Shown: piece after piece, positions 23,847 through 33,674 of the stretch
Numbering within the stretch: the first letter of the stretch is position 1
Layout: each line of letters starts with the position of its first letter
Source: Selaginella moellendorffii
Lineage: Eukaryota; Streptophyta; Lycopodiopsida; Selaginellales; Selaginellaceae
DNA: 64,000 nucleotides
Assembly (NCBI RefSeq): GCF_000143415.4
Contig: NW_003314262.1
Span: 297,255 to 361,254 of the forward strand
Reading direction: 5' to 3'
Position numbers and translations under genes: made by a program
Notes under the pieces: model-generated
What the model was told of the DNA's origin: nothing
Database searches by the model: none
The model's input: the letters and a program-made list of their open reading frames with translations, nothing else

Positions 23847-26630
23847 CTATTTTTCTTTGGCAACTGTAATTATATGCTCCATTGAAGTCACCTCTTCAAT
23901 GGAGTTTGTCATTGCAACACACGGGACACCCTTGAGTAGTGCGGCTCGAAAGAATAGTCCGCCGCAGTTGTACTCGACAACGCATTTGCCCTTGGAGTCG
24001 GAAGTAGGTGACCCACCCGCTATTGCGTTGAAGACCCAGTTGAGCATTTCCCATGCTGCACCTGGAGCTTTCTTTGGATTCGAAAGCTCCATAGCCGTCT
24101 TCAGTTCCTCAGGCACGGGTAAATTGACCTCCCTCAGATCAATTCGATTGGCCTTGTCGAACGAAGCTGGGAAGTCACTCCAGTCCCACTCTGCTGCAGG
24201 ACCAATAACAAGGGTGAGTGTGAAGATGCGGACATTCGTCGGTATCTTCTTCTTAGCCATTATCCCATGGATCTCCCGCATCTCCTTGCCTTTCAACCGA
24301 GCCTTCACCTTGTTCAAGGCCTTCCAGAACTTGTGATAGGATTTGGAGTCGTAGATCATATAGTGGACTGAAGATTCCACCTCCGCAAGTCCCACCATTA
24401 AGTCAATGATGGAGCTGACTTCTTCTGCATGAATGATCTCCTCGTTTGTGAAGTCCATCACACAAAAGATGTTCTTGACCTGCTCATCTCCGCGGGAAAC
24501 GATGCTCCTCCACCTTTGATCCTCATCCGAATTCACGTATACCCGGTAAGGTTCTCGATAGGCCTCTGCTGCGGGGTCGAGCTGTTTCTGAAGCCGGCGG
24601 TCGACATCCCTCTTAATGAAATTTGGATACTGATCCAACTTCTCAGCTTTACTTTTCGTGGCATCCCGCAGCAGATCGATGAACTTGGGGGCCCCCTTCA
24701 CGTACTCGTCGATGTCTTCATTTGACAACTCCAGCGCTTCCATCATCTCTTGCGTGGTGTCGATACTCACCCTCTCCACGGCCACTTGCTTGAAGATCCA
24801 ATCCTTCAATAGCGCACGAGCTCTCAGAGTCGTGCACAAGTCCTCGTATGTCACAATATGGCCGGGAGTCATTTTGGTCTTGTTGAAGACTACCTCACCA
24901 CGTAGAAGAGCATTAGCCACTGTCAGAAGGTCGTCGTCGTCGTCTAGAGACCGTGAGAAACACAAGGTGTTGAGCTTCAAATCATTGGGCTTCCGGCCGT
25001 CCTCCACACCCATTGAGTTTAGCAACTCCCCGTCATGGTACCTCCTCAGCACATCTACCCATTTGTCAAAAACAACTTTTGTCGCGAGTAGAATGTTATG
25101 GATGCTGAGTGTGTCATTGACCCCCAGTGTTTTCGAGAGAAGACTGGAGAATTCCTGCAATGGAAATGGCGTGAGGCCACATGCTATGCCACATGCAACG
25201 AGGCTTACCTGCCAGGCGCTAGTTGCTAGTGCACGTCCTTGTCCTGGTTTTTGTGGCTTCTTCAGTTGAACCCAGAGCTTCCGTGTTCGTGCCAATGTCT
25301 CGTGCAGACCCGATTTGTAGCACGTTTCTTGCTTGACATTCTGCGCGTGGGAGATGTATATGATAGATCGGAGGGGCGAGTTGCCTTTTATCAGGCAGAC
25401 AACTCTTGTCTTGAAGACTTTCTTCACCTCCTCACCCACCATAATATCCACAACTATCTCTTGCATCGCCAAGCTAGAATGCTGCCCGGAGACGGCATAG
25501 AACTGGATGTTCTGATCATCCAACACCTTCCTATTGATCAAGTCTGGAAACCTCGTCTCGCCCTTCATTGTTCGGTAGTAGGGGATCACATCTGTGATGT
25601 CGGGTGTTACTGGACTTGCCAGCATCTTCTGCTTCAGTTTCTCCACCCGCTCATCAGATACTAGCCTATGGTTGTATTTGCTTTGGATGTAGATACGGCT
25701 CACGTCGATTGTATATACTTTGTTGGAATAGTAACAAGTACTATTATCTGCGATGATTTTTGCTGCCTCTTCTTGCTCTTTCTGCTCTTTGCGGCTCTTC
25801 TTTTTGGTGGGTGTAGTGTTCAAACCCGAGGCAATGGCATCACCGAGTAGCTTCTTTTTTGGAGCAGGAGAGTTGGACGTCAGCTTGAGCTTGACCACCC
25901 TTTTCTGCTTTGGGGTAGTTTCCAGATCGACCCCCTTCCCCTTCGCTTCGCGAACTGGAGGCACTCTAAACGGCTCAATGTTGGAATATAGTTTTTGAAC
26001 ATCGCTGTAGGTGAGGTCCATGGATTCCATGTGATCTTCATAGACCCGCAGCGTCTTTGAAATTGTGGGCCTCCTGGACAACCTCTCCCTAGCTCCCTCT
26101 AGGAATTCCTCATAGCCGCTGCCCCCCTCCGGGAAGCTGCTAGGATGTTTAAGGTGGATCTTGAAGGTGGACGCTGTCTCTACCACAAGTGCTAGTCCAT
26201 ATTCTTGCATGGAACTGCATGGAGTGTCTGTCACTTGGATGAGGATCCCCATGCATTCTTTTCTCCCACCATCTGTGTTGTACAGCCTCAGATCCTCGCC
26301 TTCCATCCCGAAAGTCCAACTGGTGAGCTCCTCCCCCTTCTCTGCATCCACATTGACAGTGGCTGGAAGAAGAATGCAATTCCTCGCCTGTTCAGAAATG
26401 CACAACAATTAGAGCTGACAGATGAAAAGCTAGCAGCTGGAAATAACGTGAGGCCACACGCCATTCACCACTGCATCAGATGTCTTGAGGCTGCATCCTA
26501 AGATGGCGTGAGGCTACACGCCATCTGTAACCGGACTGCACTCGAGAGCCCAATCAGTGCATGCCAATGTTGCTACTGAATGGCATGTGGCCTCATGCCA
26601 TTTTCTACTTGGCCTAAAAGACTTACCATT
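23828..26630 (-). pseudogene. ParB/sulfiredoxin-like domain plus degenerate DNA methyltransferase-like domain (N-terminal part of fusion)
   Basis: The main frame covers 26387 to 23828, with one 54-bp intron at 25155-25208. Numbering from 26408: about 1-150 unknown domain; 160-220 Lys-rich; 230-360 ParB-like, with a strand-helix start (NHRLVSDERVEKLKQKM) and SGQHSSLAMQEI at the site of the ParB GxxR box; 400-700 helical; and 726-853 methyltransferase-like. The last part has TLVIGPAAEW where a DPPY-type motif IV is expected, and VVEYNCGGLFFRAAL at motif I. The order IV then I, at the C-terminus, fits beta-class N4C/N6A enzymes, but catalytic residues are lost. Upstream exons are suggested at about 26525-26568 and 26471-26502. 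TAG at 23847-23849 follows AKEK, and the frame then continues into the phosphatase part. Family assignment rests on motifs only. Confidence 0.62.
23847..23849 (-). other. Nonsense codon splitting the fusion frame
   Basis: TAG between AKEK and YLLCEPG. One transition would restore CAG (Gln). The downstream exon is in the same frame and ends at a good donor (CTG/GTGAGT at 23827), which argues that the stop is a mutation and not a natural end. Confidence 0.6.
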
Positions 26631-26829
26631 TGAAGCCGAATGGAGGTGTGACAATCGAGGCCGGACTCGCTGGCGAATGTGCACTGTGTGTGCAGCGGAT
26701 CTTAGCAGCAAGGCTACTCTGCCACTTACAGTTGGAGAGTGGCGCTGAAATCTCCCGGGACACCAAGTGGGCTGCGTGTGGGTGGCGGAGTGGGCGGCAG
26801 AGTTGGCGGCGAAGTTACAAACTGGGTGT

Positions 26830-26995
26830 GTCTTGAAGTGGATGCCAATGCACACGAGCGCGATGCGAGTGCGAGTGTGATGCAAGCGCGAGTGGATGCC
26901 GATGCACACGAGAAACCTGTAGAGAAGGTAGATGAGCGCGAATGTGAGCGTGATCGCGAGTGGGAGCGAGTGTGCGAGTGCGAGTACGATGCAAA
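26830..26995. repeat. GC-rich GCGAGTG-type repeat tract
   Basis: Irregular reiteration of GCGAGTG, GATGC and CACACGAG units. It produces a long Arg/Ser/His-rich frame on the minus strand that I do not accept as a gene. Confidence 0.6.
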
Positions 26996-27656
26996 ACCTA
27001 ACCTCACACGCGCGAAATGTCATGACGGTTGGTAATCCCGCAATGTCATCATTCCTTGGACTTGGGCGCCACCATTAATTTCTAGATCGCCGCGCGCATG
27101 CATGCACGTGAAATCCAAAAGAAATCCGCAACGTCATCATTCCTCGGACTGCATGCATGCGAAATTCAAAAGAAAGATCATGATTGGGATATCATTTAAT
27201 ACCCTCGCTATATTTATACCATGCATGATTGGATATTCCAAAGCATCTTGTATTTCCAAAAATGCCAGATGTTCAGCTAAATAAAGAATGGTATACAATG
27301 TCCTTCTTGATGACCCTGCAAAGAAGCATCTCGATCGGACACCACATGAGACCACACAAGCCTTACAATGTTTCAGGGGCATTTGCCATAGATCCGACCG
27401 TTATTTTGCTCCAAGATTTTACAGTTTGGTGTGCATTGACCTTTCCATCGACACTGCAAAGGGACATCACAATCAGATGCGGGATCACAAGAAACCAACT
27501 TCACTAACTCTGGTTTCACCAAGATCTACGTAAGGAGTTATGAAATGAAAGGACCCTCTCTATTGAAATGTGTTTATGGTCCTAGGGGCATTGTGACATA
27601 TCAAAGGATTTTACATCAAGTTCCGTATTTGCATGTTTATCAAGCTACTGAATTGC

Positions 27657-27682
27657 TAAACCCTAAACCCTAAACCCTAAAC
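27657..27682 (+). promoter_or_regulatory. Telomere-like (AAACCCT) repeat / telo-box
   Basis: Three and a half head-to-tail units of AAACCCT. Short interstitial telo-boxes occur in plant promoters of growth-related genes; a trace of telomere repair is an alternative. It lies about 1.3 kb upstream of the transposase ATG. Confidence 0.7.
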
Positions 27683-28429
27683 ATGTGGCAAATGCTGCGT
27701 GAAGAAAGATGCCCTTTCTGGGTAAATGCTGTAAGAGGCAGATGCCGAGCAGATGTATCTCAGGCTAGCGAAGGGGACAAATGAAAGCTAGCTATAAACA
27801 TGACGGGATGCAAATAGATTACTAGGCTGGTCCTGCGAAAATTAAAAACCATAATTGAAAACATTGAAAATGCAAAAAGAAAGGTTTATAATATTTTTGA
27901 ATTTTAAGCAACCAAAGGAATGTAAGTAGGGCATGTGTTTGTAAGTTTAAAAATGCCTCAACCACTTAAATTCCCAAGTAAATAAAGCTGTTTCTATTTT
28001 TGGTACAGGTAAACTTTATAGCGTGTGGGCTCATGCAATTTTGAACCAAAAAATGCACCAAAAAATGCTCGACTAGCATTATTCTTTGAATGGCGTGTGG
28101 CCTTATATTGCCATAAATGGATGTACACACATAGCATAATTATTCCTTTACACGGCGAATAATCTTGGCGCGGATCGCTGACACGGCATGGCAAAGTTTG
28201 AATCACTGAATGGCACAGCTGGATCGAGGCAAGGACATGATGTGACAAAGTTCAACCTCCGACAGCAAAGTCTATAAGCTACTCAGTTTGAAATTTGTCA
28301 AAGGAATCATAAGATTTGGTTTGTCAGAGAATTTGATGTGACGTTCAAGCGTGTGTTATTTTTGAATTCTCGAACTCATTCCTAGGTCTATCATTTTTGT
28401 GCGCCGTGTTCTTGGTTCCGCTGAGCGCA

Positions 28430-28625
28430 GTGAGCGCTGCTTGTGTAAGTGGCGTTGTGAGCTGTGGTTTATGCGTTTACAAGCGGTTGCGGCATTGCGA
28501 GCGCCATTGCGAGCGGCAGTTTATGCGAGTGGCAGTTTGTGCGAGCGGCGCTATGAGCAATTGCGATGTTGCGAGCGGCGCTACGAGTAGTTGCGGTGTT
28601 GCGAGCGGCACTGTCTTTGGTGTGG
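28430..28625. repeat. GCGAGCGGC minisatellite
   Basis: Tandem variants of GTTGCGAGCGGCGCTACGAG with drift between units, upstream of the transposase. The matching tract in copy 2 is at about 63060-63240 and differs in several units. Confidence 0.65.
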
Positions 28626-28974
28626 CTACCGCTTCCTCTTGATATTCGGCACTTGTGCTTCCTGGTATGTTCACCATGGAATGGCTTAGGACCACATTTA
28701 GAAATGGCATGAGGCCACATGCCATCTTGGGCCCTTGCAATTTCATGGCTAGCGTATTGTCATGTATGTTTTTACTTGCCTGCAGTTGTGTGTATATCAA
28801 GATGGCATGAGGCCTCATGCCAATTTTGTGAATGCGAAATTTCACGTGGGTGTCAATAGCATGTTTGAATAATGGCATGTGGCCTCATGCTATTGAGGTT
28901 GTTTGGTATGTTATGATTTAGGCCATTCTCCAATCATTTTTGTATGGTCTTAACTTCTTTTCTGCACTTTCAGA

Positions 28975-31455
28975 ATGGCCTTCAGGGTTGGGGAAAAGGT
29001 TTACATTTTGAATGGTGGGAAGAGAGTTGCAAAAGGGACCCTTGTGTCTATGGATCGGAACTTTGTTATACACTGTCAAAGGCTTGGGGAAGGCAATGCT
29101 ACTGTATCAGTAGAGACTGTCTTCGATGGGAATGTGGTCGCTATTGAACGAGGAGAGATGGTTGTCGGGGTAAATGTTGTTGTTGCCTTGAAAAATCTTC
29201 AGAAGAAAGCAGATGTTGGGGACAGCGCAAGTGCGACGCATGTTCCCTCCGTGGATCTTAAGAACCGTGCTACATGGATTCAGGCAAAGGTGTTTCTAAA
29301 CAACCCCGAGGGGGAGGTGGTAGCTGAGGGCTTAGCCACAGTTGTCGATCCAAGAGATGCGGTTGCTAATCAAGAATTGGGCTAGGATGATATTGGAGTT
29401 GCGATTTTAGAGGTTGTTGACACAGAAGAAAACAATCTGACTATTGGAAGCATTGTGCAGTGGAAATTGAGGCATTTAGTGTTTGAGAATATGAAGGATT
29501 CACAATCAAACACCACTACAACTGATGACAGAACATCTCTTCATGGGAAAAGAAAGTACACCTTCCTAAAGCGCAGCCAAAGGGATCTGAGCAACGAACC
29601 GAAAAGGTAGAAAATGGCGATGGAGGTTCGAATGGTCTCGATAGTTGTTTGTTGCAAGAGGAGGTGCTGTCAACATGCTGATTGGGATGCTATTGAAGAG
29701 GAGAGAGCAAGATACAAGACATTATCCTGGAAGGCAGCTCGCAATTTTGTGTATGAGGCATTACAGTCATCTGTTGATGCTTCAGAACATCAGGTGGGGG
29801 GCATGGTCTTCCAGAGGGGTTTGGTCTGCATAAAGGCATGGAGAATCATTTATGGAGTCCCTCAAACCACATTCTACAGAATCAAAACTGAGTTCGAGGA
29901 ACAAAGGGTTCAACAGGCAGTCCATGGGAACGATGGTACGCACAAAACCAGGGGTCATGTTGTATATGGAGAGGCAATCTTCAAGAGGTTTGTCGAGACA
30001 TGTAGCGAGCAGCAACCACATAAAACCCGCCTTTTGGAAGATGGAACACGAGACACTCAACGAGTTCTCCCTTCTATGTATACCAAGGGGGCCATATTGG
30101 AAGATGTGAATTGGGAACTCCAGAGTAATGGCTACAGGAAGCTGAGCCAATCTAGATTTAGTAGATTGTGGAGCAACAGGTTCAGGGATGTGAGTATAGG
30201 AAAGTACTCTAGCTTTTCAAAGTGTGACGAGTGCACTGCTATCAAAATGGCTTTGTCGAAGAATTCTTGCAGCGCTCAAGAGCGAGAGACGTTGGTTAGA
30301 AGGCGGCTCGACCACAACATCGAGAAGAGAAGCTGCAGGACTGCATATTATCATAACAGGATTCTCTCCATGAAGAGATCTGACTCTTACCTCTGCATCA
30401 TCCACGACAAAATGGACCAGAAAAAAATGTGCTTACCTCGACTCAATCCTGCCCCTAAGGCAATCTCTTCATCCATGCAGCTGCCTGTGTCTCTGTTTGG
30501 CATAATCGCTCATGGGCATGGTGCCCAGAACTATGGGAACTTCTTTGTACCTCTATGGGGTGGCGGGGGTGCAAACATGATGATTGCGTCCCTAGCAAAA
30601 CACTTAAGGTCTCTGCAAAGTGCGCAGACTAAGCTGAATGGCCAACCCTTGCATAAGGCCCTTGTCGATCGAACCCCATACAGGGTTCAGCTGGAGGAGG
30701 AGCAAAGGCTTGCAGTATCGCGTGGGGCCCCATGCCATCCCAGTGAATATGTTGGCCGTCAGATTGTAGGGTTATCACGTGAGGCCTCATGCCATTCTGA
30801 CGAGGCTGGTCGCCCGGTGAATGCACAGCCTCATCCAAACGAAGCAGAATCTCAAGGAAGTTCTTGCGGCCGATGTGGCCTTCCACCCCATCTTCTGCTC
30901 CAAACAGACAATGCTGGCAGTGAGAACAAAAACATGTACGTCTTCGCGTACTTGGCGATGCTTGTTGCCAAAGGCATATTTGAAATGGTTACACTTGGCT
31001 TTCTCATGGTTGGGCACACTCATGAAGACGTCGATGCCATGTTCAGTCACCTGGCAGAGTCCCTCCGGCGATCCAATGTCCTCACCCTCCCACAACTCTA
31101 CGATGAATTCCAAAATTGCATCAAAGGCACTATTGAAGCTGCACTTGTGACAGAGGTTCCAGACTTTAAGGGGTTTGTAAGAGGCTACATCAGGGACGGA
31201 TCCGAAACGCTAATTGGCCACTCCAAGCCTCTTCAGTTTCATTTCAGCATGCGTGACGGTGCTCCAGTGATGAGGTACAAGATGAAAGAATGGGACATAG
31301 TGTGGCTGCTAGTGGACGGCATTGAACTCTTCAGAAGAGATCCCATAACTGGGGAACCTATGATTCCTCAGGGTTCCCCACGGCCGATGCACCTGGATGG
31401 ACTCAAAGACCAGGAAAGTATAGTGGCCGGGATTAGACAACATATTACCTTCTAG
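28975..31455 (+). pseudogene. DUF7869-like DDE-type putative transposase, copy 1
   Basis: One frame from ATG 28975 with two nonsense codons: TAG at 29383-29385 (TGG in copy 2) and TAG at 29608-29610 (CAG in copy 2). Domains: an N-terminal beta-rich module (MAFRVGEKVYILNGGKRVAKG), a helical middle, a KCDECTAIK pair, then an RNase H-like core with IIHDKMDQKK (first Asp), LQTDNAGSENKN (second Asp) and VGHTHEDVDAMFSHLAE (Glu). This is the pattern of plant and protist DUF7869 proteins, which I regard as DDE-like transposase relatives. It is the best candidate for moving the element. An in-frame TAG at 31453-31455, shared with copy 2, separates the C-terminal module. Confidence 0.75.
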
Positions 31456-32116
31456 AAGAGGGGGTTGGTGTTTGGTGGAGAATCCTATTTTAAGAGGTGC
31501 AAGCCTTTGCTCGAATACTGGGAGAAGATTATATCTGCTATCCAAAATGGGCCGGTTGTATATGAAGAATTGGAAGAGTCCTTTTGGCTAGAACCCAGAG
31601 CACCAGATAGTAGCGGAACAATGTCCTCTAGAAATGCAGTGACAGATAATGATGTTGAGGATCACTATTGTGGGCCGAGGAACAAGAAGCCGGATTCAAC
31701 ATTCAATCCAGTACAGGTCTGCAAAGGAATGGTCGTGCTTGTCAGACCCAGTAATAAAAAACAAATGATATGGGTGGGGCGCTGCATCACTGATGCAGAG
31801 GAGGACGTGGAAACTAACTCCTTCAATGTAACTGTGGAGTGGTTCAAGCCAAGTTCCGAATATACGAAGGATTGCCTAGAAAAGAGATGGGTGCTGAATC
31901 CAAGGGATCCCAGCATGAGCATATCGGTGGATAATGTTGTGCATAGTTGGATGCGGAAGCAGAGTGCCACCATCACCTTGCAAGACCATGCAAGAGATGC
32001 AGCAAGAGCATTCATAACCCGGGTTCAAGGTGAGATTCATTAATATTCCTTTACTAAGTTTCTAATGTATTTTATTTCAAGGTGAACAATCCGAATCTGA
32101 ATCAGAGGAGGCGTGA
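31456..32116 (+). pseudogene. C-terminal module of the putative transposase, copy 1
   Basis: In the same frame as the core, directly after TAG 31453-31455. It carries an SH3/chromo-like segment (GMVVLVRPSNKKQMIWVGR, NVTVEWFKP, LEKRWVLNP), as in DUF7869 proteins. A 52-bp intron (donor CAAG/GTGAGATT at about 32031, acceptor TATTTCAAG at about 32082) joins a last exon encoding GEQSESESEEA, whose TGA at 32114-32116 runs into a dyad. The shared stop between core and module may lie in a tiny intron or be an old lesion. Confidence 0.6.
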
Positions 32117-32756
32117 TGGCATGTGGCCTTACGCCATTCCTAGGTGAGATGATACAAATAACAAATATAAATTCTTAGTTGTTCTAGCAAATCTTACTTA
32201 AAGTTCAAGGTGAACAAGCCGAATGTGAATTCATCGGATTGTTATAACAAATTGCGAGGTGATAGCATGAGGCGATACGCCATTTGAGAGTGGTAGCCAT
32301 TCCTATATGAGGTGAGTGAAATATTTATTAGAAATACCTCATTCAATTGTGCACTTCTAAGTCTTGGTCCACTCAGTACTGTTTGCATGTTTTTATTTTA
32401 ATTTTTTCTCTAAAATGTTATTTAGCATGTGGCTTCATGCCATTGCTCTCCACAATCATGCATTGAATTTTTCTATCCTTGCATAATACTTCTCCATATA
32501 TATAGCATGTGCGCACATGTGATATGGTTCATTAGGCCTGATATAGTGTGTGAGGTAAAACAAAGATGATGTGACATATGCATTTACCAATCACACGTGC
32601 ATAAATCTAATAATATGGCGTGTGGCCCATATTAATGGCACATAAACCCATATTGTGGGCTTACGTGCTTTATGTACCATCATTCCCTTGCAGCGTGTGT
32701 GTTGGTTTCCTTTTATAACACAACAAACTCCATATTTTAGGGTGAAGAGCGTTCTC
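32117..32756. repeat. Reiterated 3'-exon/dyad modules
   Basis: A unit of TTCAAGGTGAACAA-CCGAAT-TGAA followed shortly by a dyad occurs at about 32078-32137 and again at about 32211-32283. A reversed third unit lies at about 33455-33490 near the right end. Each resembles a splice acceptor, a short exon and a dyad. Other dyads are at 32422 and 32502. No gene is seen between them. Confidence 0.55.
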
Positions 32757-33014
32757 ATGGCAAGCACAAAATCTGTAAGTGAGGCAGAAAAGGAGACGGA
32801 GAAGGAGATAGGTGAAGATGTAGAATATATAAGTCTTCCAAACTCCCCGTACTATACTCCAGGTGATCATTTTTCTGAACAAACGGCAACATTAACAACT
32901 ATCGAGAACGCTTCAGTAACGTCAGAGACAACAATCCAAAGCAAAACAACTGACCCAGAGAAGGATGATAGTACCGCTGAGAGTACCAAAAAGGAGGTGT
33001 CCACTAGCGCTTAG
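32757..33014 (+). CDS. Small Ser/Thr-rich cargo protein (85 aa), copy 1
   Basis: Intact frame starting MASTKSVSEAE. It shares a conserved core with the protein at 53632-53877: ISLPNSPYYTPG, then VTSETTIQSK and DSTAEST. The product is hydrophilic, acidic and probably disordered, with no known domain. Copy 2 at 58680-58937 is nearly identical. Conservation in a diverged cluster 20 kb away suggests selection on the peptide. A dyad starts 8 bp after the stop codon. Function unknown. Confidence 0.65.
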   Translation: MASTKSVSEAEKETEKEIGEDVEYISLPNSPYYTPGDHFSEQTATLTTIENASVTSETTIQSKTTDPEKDDSTAESTKKEVSTSA

Positions 33015-33650
33015 GCTTATAATGGCGTGTGCCCTCATGCCATTCACTTGATCACCAAATACCTTTTTCCCTTTGCACTAGTATATCTTAATACCGGTTT
33101 GAGAAATAGAATGGCATGTGCTCTCAGGCCTTTTACTAAATCACCTTTGAAAGAAATGCAAGCCTCTATGTCGTTAAAAAAAGGTACTAGAGAAATTCCT
33201 TAATAATATGAATGTTATTTAGTTTCATGAAAATACACTAAGGGTCAAATGAGTTAAATGACTTCTCCAGACTAGCAATGCCTCTTGCTACACCTTCACA
33301 ATTAGATTCGTTAGAAAAAGATAACATTGAATAATATCTAAATGTTCTCACCATTAAATTATATGTCTGGCTAATAGGAATGACGTTCATCTTGGAAAGC
33401 TCACCACACGCTCAATGAACAAACAAATAGTGTGTGCGCGCATGCCATCGCTCTTCTTTAGCTTCAGATTCGGCTTGTTCACCTTGACAATGAGATTTAT
33501 TATACAACCAGATGGACTCAGTCTGGACACAAAGTCACCGCGCTAGTCACCATGCCCTAGATATGTCTAGCCCCTGGACAAAAAATATATAATTTCACGT
33601 CATTTTCAAATACTTGAAAATTTGCACCTAGTCCCATTTTACTGAATAAA
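33015..33650. other. Right subterminal region of the transposon
   Basis: Non-coding and AT-rich, with dyads near 33022, 33111 and 33429, the reversed 3'-exon module at about 33455-33490 and a TCCCATTTTA direct repeat near the end. It is mirrored almost base for base at 58044-58679. Confidence 0.6.
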
Positions 33651-33674
33651 TCCCATTTTAACGAAATAGAGCTT
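33651..33674 (-). repeat. Right terminal inverted repeat, copy 1
   Basis: Reads TCCCATTTTAACGAAATAG then AGCTT on the plus strand, followed by CAAT. The same end sequence, mirrored, opens copy 2 at 58020. A direct repeat of the TCCCATTTTA motif lies about 22 bp further in. Confidence 0.9.

Larger units (their letters stand above)
26631..28974. promoter_or_regulatory. Divergent inter-block region of the transposon
   Basis: Separates the minus-strand fusion gene from the plus-strand transposase, so both promoters should lie here. It holds GC-rich repeat tracts (26830-26995 and 28430-28625), a telomere-like repeat at 27657-27682, several dyads (28018, 28704, 28802, 28872), and a possible splice acceptor, TGCACTTTCAG, just before the transposase ATG. 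No gene is evident; open frames here are low-complexity. Confidence 0.45.
20941..33443. repeat. Dispersed 22-bp dyad repeats in transposon copy 1
   Basis: Consensus arms ATGGCRTG and CAYGCCAT around a six-base centre, often W-GGCC-W. Clear copies start at 20941, 22018, 22093, 23332, 23523, 23664, 25166, 26443, 26503, 26580, 28018, 28704, 28802, 28872, 32116, 32262, 32422, 32502 and 33022. Weaker ones are near 28090, 30722, 30779, 32613, 33111 and 33429. Four lie wholly inside introns of the fusion gene (23332, 23523, 23664, 25166). Two lie in its coding exon, where they encode EMACxHTPS units. Arms co-vary, for example GCGTG opposite CACGC. I see none with this full structure outside the two transposon copies. 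Confidence 0.85.
20555..33674. mobile_element. 13.1-kb DNA transposon with ParB/methyltransferase/phosphatase cargo (copy 1)
   Basis: Ends are inverted repeats of about 24 bp with one mismatch, beginning AAGCTCTATTTCGTTAAA at 20555 and mirrored up to 33674. CAAT at 20551-20554 and 33675-33678 is the target duplication. The sister LTR at 42546-43696 has one CAAT at 42735-42738 with matching flanks and no insert, which proves the boundaries. Inside are divergent blocks: the ParB/methyltransferase/phosphatase frame on the minus strand (21234 to about 26630), and the putative transposase (28975-32116) and a small gene (32757-33014) on the plus strand. A 22-bp dyad recurs more than 20 times. I do not recognise a named superfamily with this combination. 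Confidence 0.9.

Noticed and set aside
26514-27023. 169-aa membrane-like protein on the minus strand
   Set aside because: Its C-terminal part overlaps real small exons, but the rest is translation of the GCGAGTG repeat tract; no start or domain support.
27657-27682. True telomere end
   Set aside because: Only 3.5 units, and the sequence continues on both sides as part of a transposon.
20941-33443. CRISPR-like array
   Set aside because: The dyads are irregularly spaced by tens to thousands of bases, lie in introns and UTRs, and lack uniform spacers or cas genes.
20555-33674. Endogenous giant virus or Polinton/Maverick
   Set aside because: No capsid, packaging ATPase, protein-primed polymerase or retroviral-type integrase is visible, and the terminal repeats are short with a 4-bp duplication.
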